Shown: piece by piece, positions 53,243-62,676 of the stretch
Layout of the letters: each line of letters opens with the position of its first letter
How positions within the stretch are numbered: the first letter of the stretch is position 1
Origin: Basidiobolus meristosporus CBS 931.73
Taxonomy: Eukaryota; Basidiobolomycota; Basidiobolomycetes; Basidiobolales; Basidiobolaceae
Direction: 5' to 3'
NCBI GenBank assembly: GCA_002104905.1
Contig: MCFE01000037.1
Coordinates: forward strand, 1 to 64,000
Length of the DNA: 64,000 nucleotides
Program-made: the position numbers and the translations under genes
Notes under the pieces: generated by a model
Databases searched by the model: none
Told to the model about the DNA's origin: nothing
What the model saw: the letters and a program-made list of their open reading frames with translations, nothing else

Positions 53243-54928
53243 ATGGTGGCAATCAAGCTTCTCTCTGCTGTCTCCCTCCTCGCCGCATCTTCCATGGCTT
53301 GGGTTTGGCCCTTGCCTGAGAAGATGGAAATCGGTGAGAGCATCCTGACCGTTAGACATGGCTTCGATATCGATATCGAGGCTAAGTCCGGAAGAGATAT
53401 CCTGCGCAGGGCTGTCAAGCGCTACAAGAAGATCATCTTCAACACTGGCGAGTTCGGTGACTTGTTGCACCCAGTCACCAAAACTGTGTTCCCCACCCCC
53501 ACCCCCAATGTGCCAATCCACGAGCCCATCCCCGAGGCCAAGACCACTCGCATCAAGGGTCTTGTCATCAGAGTCAATGGTGAGAACACTGACTTGAACA
53601 TCGAGACCGATGAGTCCTACAAACTTGATGTCCCAGCTGATGGCTCAGAGGCTGTCATCGAGGCCGAGACCGTGTACGGAGCTCTCCGTGGTTTGGAGTC
53701 CTTCTCTCAACTCGTTCACTGGAGCAGTGATGTCAACCAACACCGCATCCCCATGGCTCCGGTCAAGATCGAGGACAAGCCTGCCTTCCCCCATCGTGGT
53801 TTCCTCATCGATACCTCTCGTAACTACCTCCCCATCGCTGACATCAAGCGCATCTTGGATGGCATGTCCTACAACAAGCTCAACATCTTCCACTGGCACG
53901 TCATCGACCAGCACAGCTTCCCCCTCATGACCAAGACCTACCCTGAGCTGGCCATCCACGGAGCCTACACCAAGAAGTGGATCTACGATGAGGATGATGT
54001 CCGTGAGATTGTCCGCTATGCCAAGGACAGAGCCATCCGTGTGATTCCTGAGTTCGATATTCCAGGCCATGCTTACTCCTGGGGTCTGGCTATGCCTGAC
54101 ATCGTCAACTGCATGAACATGCAGCCCGATTGGGACACCTATGCCGCCGAGCCCAACAGCGGTCAACTGGACATCATCAACCCCAAGACTGATGAGGTTG
54201 TCCAGAACTTCCTCAAGGAAGTCGCCCAATGGTTCGATGACGACTTCATCCACATCGGTGGTGACGAGGTCAACATGAAGTGTTGGGAGATCACTCCAGG
54301 ATACCCCGAGTATCTTGAGAAGCACAACAAGACCATGGAGGATGTGCTCTCCGACTTCGTCATCAAGACCCACAAATGGGTCCGTGAGAACAACAAGACC
54401 CCCATCACCTGGCAAGAGGCCCTCACCAATCACAACATCTCCATGGAGAAGGACGTTGCCGTCCAGGTGTGGCTCAGCCCTGAGGATGCTATTGATGTTG
54501 TCCGTGCTGGACACAGAGTGATTTCATCCAGCTATGAAAGATGGTATCTTGACTGCGGTCACGGTGGCTGGATTAGTGACAACGAAGGCAACTCGTGGTG
54601 CGATCCCTTCAAGAGCTGGCAAAAGGCATACAACTACGACATCACAGCCAACATGACTGCTGAGGAGGCCAAGCTGGTTATTGGCGGTGAGGCTCCTGCC
54701 TGGGCCGAACAAATCGACCCCATGAACATTCACCAAACCTTGTGGCCACGTGGTGCTGCTGTTGCCGAGGTTCTCTGGTCCGGCATCAAGCTTGAGGACG
54801 GCACCTACCGCAAGACCGGTGATGTGTTCCCACGTATTCATGAGCAAAGAGCACGCATGGTTGACCGTGGTCTTCCTGCCGAGCCTTTGCAACCTTTGTG
54901 GTGTGCTCGCAACCCCAGAAACTGCTAA
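53243..54928 (+). CDS. GH20 beta-N-acetylhexosaminidase, copy 6 (A/B mosaic)
   Basis: 561 residues. A type at FGDLL and throughout the C-terminal third (RENNKTP, TNHN, SPEDAID, PFKSW, DPMNIHQ, GLPAEP), but B type at PIADIK in the middle, which makes it the clearest A-B-A mosaic. The end of its signal-peptide coding sequence (TCC CTC CTC GCC GCA TCT) is identical to that of copy 5. Catalytic HIGGDEV intact. Confidence 0.97.
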   Translation: MVAIKLLSAVSLLAASSMAWVWPLPEKMEIGESILTVRHGFDIDIEAKSGRDILRRAVKRYKKIIFNTGEFGDLLHPVTKTVFPTPTPNVPIHEPIPEAKTTRIKGLVIRVNGENTDLNIETDESYKLDVPADGSEAVIEAETVYGALRGLESFSQLVHWSSDVNQHRIPMAPVKIEDKPAFPHRGFLIDTSRNYLPIADIKRILDGMSYNKLNIFHWHVIDQHSFPLMTKTYPELAIHGAYTKKWIYDEDDVREIVRYAKDRAIRVIPEFDIPGHAYSWGLAMPDIVNCMNMQPDWDTYAAEPNSGQLDIINPKTDEVVQNFLKEVAQWFDDDFIHIGGDEVNMKCWEITPGYPEYLEKHNKTMEDVLSDFVIKTHKWVRENNKTPITWQEALTNHNISMEKDVAVQVWLSPEDAIDVVRAGHRVISSSYERWYLDCGHGGWISDNEGNSWCDPFKSWQKAYNYDITANMTAEEAKLVIGGEAPAWAEQIDPMNIHQTLWPRGAAVAEVLWSGIKLEDGTYRKTGDVFPRIHEQRARMVDRGLPAEPLQPLWCARNPRNC

Positions 54929-55494
54929 ATGGCTTACCCTAAATGCTTCGACCAGGTTATGTTGAAGATGAAAGCCGAATAAGCATCATGATTTTTGAAG
55001 TTTTTTAATAATTAAGTTATAAATCAACAATAACGGCAATGATATAAATAAACACATTTCCCTACTAATTGCAGACGTGTGAATATTTCCAGACAATCTT
55101 TTCTATTGAAAACCTTTCCCCTGGGATGTCGAGAGTATCAAATTCATATGGTGGCGTAATATGGTTAGTTTTTATTCACTCACTGTGATGATCCCAGATA
55201 AATTTAGTTAAAATCCTTGAGCATTTCATCCTTAATGGTTATATAGCGTAAGTTACAGTGATTAATACTTGCTATTTATAGCTTGATTAAGTCCCAACAA
55301 ATCCAAGTGATTTTCTATAAATTCGGTGAGCTTAAACTGCATTTGGATAGAATGGAAATTGTGGAGGTCTTCAGGCTGGAGTAGGATGTTGTTTTTAATC
55401 TGAATTACCTCCATTCATAGTCACATCGAGCAGCCATATATAGCACCTGGACCTTCCTAGATTCCAGCACGCATTCCGACTCCTTATAAATAAT
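54929..55494. other. Spacer between hexosaminidase copies 6 and 7
   Basis: Non-coding, AT-rich; no features beyond the copy 7 promoter. Confidence 0.45.
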
Positions 55495-55502
55495 GCAACC
55501 AG
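55495..55502 (+). promoter_or_regulatory. TATAAATA box, hexosaminidase copy 7
   Basis: Exact octamer 42 nt before the ATG. Confidence 0.75.
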
Positions 55503-55536
55503 GATTCTGTCTAGGAACAATTCATTTCCTCACTCG

Positions 55537-57222
55537 ATGGTTGCTATTAAACTACTCTCCGCTGTTTCGCTCCTTGCCGCCTCTTCCATGGCTTGGGTTT
55601 GGCCCTTGCCTGAGAAGATGGAAATCGGTGAGAGCATCCTGACCGTTAGACATGGCTTCGATATCGACATTGAGGCTAAGTCCGGAAGAGACATCCTGCG
55701 CAGGGCGGTCAAGCGCTACAAGAAGATCATCTTCAACACTGGTGAATATGGTGATCTGTTGCACCCAGTCACCAAAACTGTGTTCCCCACCCCTACTCCC
55801 AATGTGCCAATCCATGAGCCCATCCCCGAAGCCAAGACCACTCGCATCAAGGGTCTCGTCATCAGAGTCAATGGCGAGAACACTGACTTGAACATCGAGA
55901 CCGATGAGTCCTACAAACTTGATGTCCCAGCTGATGGCTCAGAGGCTGTCATCGAGGCCGAGACCGTGTACGGAGCTCTCCGTGGTTTGGAGTCCTTCTC
56001 TCAACTCGTTCACTGGAGCAGTGATGTCAACCAACACCGCATCCCCATGGCTCCGGTCAAGATCGAGGACAAGCCTGCCTTCCCCCATCGTGGTTTCCTC
56101 ATCGATACCTCCCGTAACTACCTCCCCATCGCTGACATCAAGCGCATCTTGGATGGCATGTCCTACAACAAGCTCAACATCTTCCACTGGCACGTCATCG
56201 ACCAGCACAGCTTCCCCCTCATGACCAAGACCTACCCTGAGCTGGCCATCCACGGAGCCTACACCAAGAAGTGGATCTACGATGAGGATGATGTCCGTGA
56301 GATTGTCCGCTATGCCAAGGACAGAGCCATCCGTGTGATTCCTGAGTTCGATATTCCAGGCCATGCTTACTCCTGGGGTCTGGCTATGCCCGACATCGTC
56401 AACTGCATGAACATGCAGCCCGACTGGGACACCTATGCCGCCGAGCCCAACAGCGGTCAACTGGACATCATCAACCCCAAGACTGATGAGGTTGTCCAGA
56501 ACTTCCTCAAGGAAGTCGCCCAATGGTTCGATGACGACTTCATCCACATCGGTGGTGACGAGGTCAACATGAAGTGTTGGGAGATCACTCCAGGATACCC
56601 CGAGTATCTTGAGAAGCACAACAAGACCATGGAGGATGTGCTCTCCGACTTCGTCATCAAGACCCACAACTGGGTCCGCGACAACAAGAAGATCCCCATC
56701 ACCTGGCAAGAAGCCCTCACCAGTCACAACATCTCCATGGAGAAGGATGTTGCCGTCCAGGTGTGGCTCAGCCCTGCGGATGCTATAGATGTTGTCCGTG
56801 CTGGACACAGAGTGATTTCATCCAGCTATGAAAGATGGTATCTTGACTGCGGTCACGGTGGCTGGATCAGTGATAACGAAGGCAACTCATGGTGTGACCC
56901 ACACAAGAGCTGGCAAAAGGCATACAACTACGATATCACAGCCAACATGACTGCTGAGGAGGCCAAGCTGGTTATTGGCGGTGAGGCTCCTGCCTGGGCC
57001 GAACAAATCGATACCACCAACATTGATCGTACCTTGTGGCCACGTGGCGCTGCTGTTGCCGAGGTTCTCTGGTCCGGCATCAAGCTTGAGGATGGCACCT
57101 ACCGCAAGACCGGTGATGTGTTCCCACGTATTCATGAGCAAAGAGCACGTATGGTTGACCGTGGCATTCGTGCTGTACCTTTGCAACCTTTGTGGTGTGC
57201 TCGTAACCCACGCAATTGCTAA
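55537..57222 (+). CDS. GH20 beta-N-acetylhexosaminidase, copy 7 (B type)
   Basis: 561 residues, B type throughout (YGDLL, VNGENTDL, PIADIK, RDNKKIP, TSHN, SPADAID, PHKSW, DTTNIDR, GIRAVP). It differs from copy 4 at the protein level only at DTTNIDR versus DITNIDR. Last copy of the array; the next gene is on the other strand. Catalytic HIGGDEV intact. Confidence 0.97.
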   Translation: MVAIKLLSAVSLLAASSMAWVWPLPEKMEIGESILTVRHGFDIDIEAKSGRDILRRAVKRYKKIIFNTGEYGDLLHPVTKTVFPTPTPNVPIHEPIPEAKTTRIKGLVIRVNGENTDLNIETDESYKLDVPADGSEAVIEAETVYGALRGLESFSQLVHWSSDVNQHRIPMAPVKIEDKPAFPHRGFLIDTSRNYLPIADIKRILDGMSYNKLNIFHWHVIDQHSFPLMTKTYPELAIHGAYTKKWIYDEDDVREIVRYAKDRAIRVIPEFDIPGHAYSWGLAMPDIVNCMNMQPDWDTYAAEPNSGQLDIINPKTDEVVQNFLKEVAQWFDDDFIHIGGDEVNMKCWEITPGYPEYLEKHNKTMEDVLSDFVIKTHNWVRDNKKIPITWQEALTSHNISMEKDVAVQVWLSPADAIDVVRAGHRVISSSYERWYLDCGHGGWISDNEGNSWCDPHKSWQKAYNYDITANMTAEEAKLVIGGEAPAWAEQIDTTNIDRTLWPRGAAVAEVLWSGIKLEDGTYRKTGDVFPRIHEQRARMVDRGIRAVPLQPLWCARNPRNC

Positions 57223-57671
57223 GCATGATATTCTCGGGCTAAATATCAATTACCATCTTCATAAAAAGAATCATTAATTATATGACCACTCATTCTTGAG
57301 TGACTCAATATTGACTATAAGGCACTATTTTTGTAATAAATGAGTCGGTTCATTTTCAGTGAAATTATTATACGTGGGTTTTTGGGATTAAAGAGTCTGA
57401 TTCTCACACCAGGCGTTATCTTCCCAGTCTTCACAGAAGAGATACAACATGCTTAGCTTTGTTTTCAATCACTATCTACGAGCTAGAATACGGATACTAT
57501 AGAGTTTCTATATTGTGACCAGCCAGCCAAGGATTTAATATTCATTTTGAGGTAGCACTCAGTAGTAAAAGTGTAGAAGAGAAATATAATACAGATAGCG
57601 GTAGGTTCATGGTAACATTACTTTCTAATCAGTACTTTACAGTAGGTCCGACGGTTGCTTCCTATCCGTGA
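57223..57671. other. Convergent 3' flanks of hexosaminidase copy 7 and the transporter
   Basis: Non-coding; nothing recognised beyond likely 3' untranslated sequence of both genes (aataaatgag near 57336). Confidence 0.45.
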
Positions 57672-59390
57672 CTAGTGTCGGATATTCGGAACCAGGGAAG
57701 CAGTGAATAGAATGGCCAGAAGATTGATGAACAGGAAGATGCAGAACGTATAAGAGTTAAGCTTTTCGTTAAGCACGGGGGTGAGCAACCCAACTGAGAA
57801 TGTGCATCTATTGATGATCCAACTGGGTTAGTTCTGGTCAATACTTCCAGTAGAGTGCAAACTTACATCCAGCCGATGTTATTAGCCATCGAAACCACCG
57901 CACTGACAGCTGAGGTTGGCATCATTTCTGGGATCATGACTACGGTGATTGGGCCAAGACCGATGGCAAAGGAGCCTACGAATATGATGGCTTTAACGGT
58001 TCATTAGTTTCGAAACAACTACCAGAGGTACAATTATAATACACACCTCCAGTAACAACTGCAGCATCAATAGAATTCAACGAGGACACCACCAAAATTA
58101 TCGACGCAATTACCATTCCCACTTCGCTGATCAGGAGTAGGGTCTTCCTGCCAGCCCGTTCAATTACCATGGCAGATATGAATGTCATCATCATGTTCAT
58201 GGCTGCGATACCGACGGTGACCAGCTCCGCCTTTTGAGGGCCGAAAACTCGTTCGAAAATGGACGTTGAGTAATAGACGATGCCGATAATCCCCGAAAGC
58301 GGTTGAAAAGCGAAGAGTGTGATCCCAATCAAAGCCGCTTTTCGTAGCTTGTTGTCACGCAGGATCTGGAAGATGTTCAAAGGCTTCACGGTCTCAATAA
58401 CCGTTATGCCTGTTTCAAGGCTAACCCCTATCTTACTCATTCTAAAGGTATTTGAAGGGCTTTTGGGACTTTTGCAACTCACGGAGCTTCTAGGGCTCAT
58501 GGGATCTTTTGGTAACACCGGGCTCGCGCATGAGTTCCTGGAGTAAAGCGATGCGCGGGAAGGTGTCGGTACCTTTTGCGAATCCAGCATTTCCTGGAAC
58601 TCTTGCTCAATGTGGTATCCACGGCGTAATCTCTCCAACGAGGCCCTTGCCCTTGCCATATCCCCTTTAAGAATTAGGAATCGAGGTGTCTCTTTACAAA
58701 AAGGCAATAGACACAGCTGTAGCAAAGCTGGACCAATGGTTCCACCCATCAACCATCTCCATCCAGGGATGCCGATGAATGGGATGCAGAGTCCCTGAGA
58801 AACAAATATTCCCAGCATCTGGGAAAGCTCCAAGCCGATCCCCAATGACCCTCTTAATTTTTCAGTAGAGATCTCAGCTAGATAGGCTGGCACTGCCACA
58901 CCAACCACGCCACTAGCAACTCCTACCAACACCCGGCCAATAGTAAAGATCGGTATGGAGGTGCTCATGGACAACATCAAGCCACCAATTAGAAAGAGAA
59001 TGTTATTCCAGAAGAGGGTTTTCTTGCGGCCGTATTGAGCCGTCAGGCTACCAGCTAAAGTGCTACCTATTAGGCCACCGATTGCAAAAATCCCCACCAC
59101 GAATCCCCTGATGGTGTGCAGATAACAGCGTTAACACAGATTCTCAAACAGATATGGACACACACTTACCAGGTCCATGGGGTCATGGGCAGACAATCGG
59201 GAAAGTAAGAGGCGGAGTTGCTGTTGGGGACGCAATTTATAATTGTCCCCTGAGAAATATTTGGCACGCCTGCGTTGTAACCGGCATTGAACCCACCCAG
59301 GATGGCGGTGAAGGCGCAAAACAATACGTATCCAGAGGCCCTTTGCTCTCTAGAATCCAACAATTCATTGGGGACTGACATGCTTTTCAT
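57672..59390 (-). CDS. MFS sugar-transporter-like protein, four exons
   Basis: Exons 59170-59390, 58047-59107, 57867-57990 and 57672-57807 join across introns of 62, 56 and 59 nt into 514 codons (513 residues). It has twelve predicted membrane spans of the SP family: FCAFTAILGGFNAGYNAGV (span 1), GRKKTLFWNN after span 2, VGVASGVVGVAVPAYLAEIS (span 4 region with the Y-L-E motif) and KETPRFLILKG before the central loop. That loop is enlarged by a Ser/Pro-rich stretch (residues ~225-275). Span 7 reads FQPLSGIIGIVYYS, where family members have QQ.SG.N; the second Gln and the Asn that contact sugar are Pro and Ile. The usual PETKG signature after the last span is missing (SLVPNIRH-stop). It may be a transporter of unusual substrate or a sensor. 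It is adjacent to the hexosaminidase array. Confidence 0.88.
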
Positions 59391-60777
59391 TGAGATTCTT
59401 CACAATACAAAGGGTGATCTGGTTAAAGAGGATACTGGAGAGTATAAGGTTGTTGTCTATTGAAGGAGGATGTCAATCTCGAACTTTGAGAAAATGACTG
59501 ACGAGGCTCTAGAGGCTGAGCGGCTCATATTTTATATACGAAGCACGACCCACATCGTCTGAACTGTCATTGTGCAGGGTGGCCCGATGAGCTCATAGAC
59601 GAAATAGAATGGCTGATTGATGAAGAGTGGATATTTTCCAAAGCAAAGGACATATTGTATAATGTACTGCACTGCAGGAGGGAGAAATCCAGAGGGTGGA
59701 AGGTGATTGTTGTTCACCCTGGAGTGGGGTGGCGGGCTTGCCAATGGGCTTGCCAATATATCCCCATTCACCACAAACATATGACATTGACACCCTATAG
59801 ATATATCCCATTGTTCGCGTCCGGGTGCAGGTGAACTGATCTAATTAAAAGGCACTCTACCTCATTTTAATGGCGCAAATCCATCCCTTCGTGCAAATCC
59901 AGTTGTGATCGATCACTGCTCGACCAGAGTTTCGGAATACTCCCTGGTTGGTAGTGTGCCAATGGGCGTTTGCATAAACCGGTAGAATACTCATTCATTT
60001 ACAGTGTAATGTCATAGCTATTCTTTGCCAACACACATGATGTCATAGAGAGACTCTATCCCGCCGCCATAATGGATACCCTGTTCTCAATAGATGGGTT
60101 GGGGACAGAAGGACTCTAAATGCGAAGGGACAATGACATTGGAGACCTAAAAATAACCTACATCTCGACAAGCTAAGCTTCCGTGGGTGCCCAGCGAATT
60201 GCATTCCAAATCTAGATTGTACAGCATATGGACGTCAAGTCACCCCACATACCATTCGCACCACTCGCCGAAAGCATCTTTGGATGCAATTACGTGCTCC
60301 TTCACACTCTTCTCCCTTCCTATGCTGCATTTGTAGGACATATTTAACCCGTGGATGAGATATGACGCATGCAAATGAGTCAACTGAAAAGTCGGGCCCA
60401 CACGCCTGTGGTACAAGCCTGACTGATGTCATCAAGCCTATTTTTAGGTCGGAGATTTATGTGTGCTGATCAGCATTATTTGTCGTTTGTCTTGGACAAA
60501 GGGTAATCCATGTCTAACGTTGGGGATCTACGCTCTCAGTAATGGAGAAAACCACTACGAGCAAGGTGTATGTACGAACAGTGTATGCATGAACAAGTGA
60601 TGGTTATTTGGAAAGAGCTGGCTAAAGTTTCGGGAATCAGTTGGCTAAAAATCCCCCACCAAGGTCTAGAGGGTGTCTACACGAGGTGATATCCTAAATG
60701 GTCTTGGTCAAATTCGGTTTAAATGCAGTGGAGGCACCCCGCAAATTTTCGTCTATCTATTCACCTGCTCCGAAACC
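59391..60777. other. Intergenic between divergent MFS and small-protein genes
   Basis: Holds both promoters. The short frames on the minus strand near 59532-59811 and 60235-60435 show no domain. A direct repeat of gggcttgccaat occurs at about 59736-59757. Confidence 0.4.
59531..59538 (-). promoter_or_regulatory. TATA box of the MFS gene
   Basis: TATATAAA on the minus strand, 141 nt before the ATG at 59390. Confidence 0.45.
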
Positions 60778-61022
60778 ATGCTAACCCACTCTGCCGCCCG
60801 TGTTCAAGTAAGTACCTTTCTCCTTTTACAAACCACTCTCAGAGACTGACATCCGGAAAGGTGGCTCTTCGCAGCCCTAGTATGCGCCGCTTTATTGGCC
60901 ACACCAACATCCAGCCACAAAAAAGCAAGGGTCTGGTTAAGCCGCTGGCTACGCTCACTGGAGTTTCAGTGTTTGTCTACGCCTGCATGAGGTCCTCGCT
61001 TGCCATCGGAAAGCACCCATAA
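60778..61022 (+). CDS. Small single-span protein, probably mitochondrial
   Basis: Exons 60778-60807 and 60843-61022 (intron 35 nt) give 69 residues. The N-terminus is Arg/Ser/Thr-rich without acidic residues (MLTHSAARVQRLTSGKVALR), like a mitochondrial presequence. One hydrophobic segment follows (LATLTGVSVFVYACM) and a short basic tail. Size and layout resemble small respiratory-chain or ATP-synthase subunits, but no family was recognised. The 35-nt intron is the shortest found in this window; an unspliced reading also stays open from 60723 but lacks the ATG-presequence arrangement. Confidence 0.55.
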
Positions 61023-61161
61023 AACCTAAAACGATCAATAAACTATTTGCACCGGTTTATCTGCGCTGTCCATGAAAAATCCAAAATGATCAATAAACTA
61101 TTTGAGCTGGTTTATTTGCGTTGTCCATGAAAACCATTCATACGCCGATATACAAAATTTT

Positions 61162-62281
61162 CTAAGGTCCATCCATTCGCTTCTCCTTGTGCTCCACCTC
61201 TGGCTCCAAGTCACTCTCGTCGGAATCCTAAACAAGTGATGAGTCATTCTGGTGAGCACTATCAAGCCTCCATGGATGTTACCTCCAGAACAAATATCTC
61301 CCGGCTCATTCGAGCTTGGTATACAGCAGCGGTTGTGGTTTTCATCTCCGGGTCTTCCGTTGGCCCCCACACTTGTTTGTATCTGAGCTTCCTTTGACGA
61401 AGCGTACGGAGGAACAACGCCAACCCCACTGCGCCCACGCCTCCTACCACAGCGATCACCAGGAAAGCAAGCAGCCATGTGTGATTCCTTGAATCATCAC
61501 CAAGTTTTACATGTTCACCATCCACCCTCGACTGACTTGGACCTGAGATAAGTGGTAGGCTCAATGGATTATCAGGCATAGGTTTCTTGAGCTCAAGATC
61601 GTCCTGAGACAGTACTAGAGGTGCGCTATCGTTACCGGTACTCTTTTCATTTTTGGAGGGCGAAGGATTCTTTCCGCTCAACGGATATTGACTTGAGTAT
61701 GCAAAGCAGTCACTAGAGTTGTGGAACGCTTGACTGTCGAGATTTTTCTCAAGCACCGATTTGTCAAGATATGTCACCGAGTTCTTGCACACTGAAAACG
61801 CATGATCGCTACACACAAAACATCAGCCTAGGCGATTCCGAATGAGGATTTTGGGCTACTAACATGACTAGAGGACACGCCGGATAAATAGCACGCGTTA
61901 TCGGATCACACTTCCGGTACGCCGAAGCACACAGCATGTCTCTAATGGCGAGGAAACACTTTGCATCTGCACTCGCGTAGCCTTCCATGCTGATTTGATT
62001 GAAGAGCACTGGTGGCTGCTGATTAGAACCGCTACCACTGCAGAGCCATCTTACCACGAACCTTTGATTTTGTCCTCAGCCACAGCGGTGTTGTTGATTA
62101 TCGTATCATAACCAACATCCTGGCACATGCTTGATGGATTATTCAAGGGCCCGCAATAACTACCGCTGCCTTGGATTTCAACATCAGTTAACCAATTGAC
62201 CTCGTCAACCAGAGTTACCAGAGCCTACCAAGGGTTACCAGGGCTCCGCCCAATAATAGAGTGCACCATCTTGAAGCCATT
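61162..62281 (-). CDS. Single-pass membrane protein with Frizzled-like cysteine-rich ectodomain
   Basis: Exons 62240-62281, 62055-62200, 61864-61989, 61283-61808 and 61162-61227 (introns 39, 65, 55, 55 nt) sum exactly to 302 codons (301 residues). A signal peptide (MASRWCTLLLGGAL) is followed by a cysteine-rich domain: YCGPLNNPSSMCQDVGYDTI, then INNT, then KCFLAIRDMLCASAYRKCDP and YPACPLV...SVCKN. That order and spacing resemble the Frizzled CRD (also found in Mid1-type channel subunits). A Ser/Pro-rich, glycosylation-prone stalk leads to one membrane span (WLLAFLVIAVVGGVGAVGLA), a basic stop-transfer (RTLRQRKLRYK) and a ~60-residue acidic cytoplasmic tail. No seven-helix domain follows, so this is not a full Frizzled receptor. 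Function unknown; an environmental or wall sensor is one guess. Confidence 0.65.
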
Positions 62282-62676
62282 GGTTCGTATTGCTCAAACT
62301 GCTCTTCAATGCGGACAGGTGGATGGCAAACAATCTGATATATACTGGATCCATTGACATCCCCTAAATTCCCCGAGATGAGGAGTGGCATGTACCCAAT
62401 CTAGTGGATCTCTATGGATCAAACGGCCACCAAACATATGTATGATAACGGCTGCTCACTGTTACACTCGTTGATGTCCGACACAAACCTGTAACATTTC
62501 CTGTACCAGCTATCACGCCCAACTGTAACGGTCGAAATTTGCAATCGTATTTGGTATTTTATATGGTGTGAGGATCATCCAGAATGGGTGGGGATGGTGA
62601 TCTATGCATTAAACCCCAAATGCCAACCAACTTGCTGGCGAGCATTGTTAAAGTTACAACAGTGTTTAGCAATTAT
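62282..62676. other. Intergenic between two minus-strand genes
   Basis: Promoter region of the Frizzled-like gene and 3' end of the kinase gene; nothing else seen. Confidence 0.4.

Noticed and set aside
41776-56808. Seven 289-290 codon open frames on the minus strand inside the hexosaminidase genes (for example 41776-42645, 55939-56808)
   Set aside because: They lie entirely inside the sense genes, recur in every copy because the sense DNA is nearly identical, and reflect the strong G/C third-position bias of the sense codons. They have no domain and no promoter of their own.
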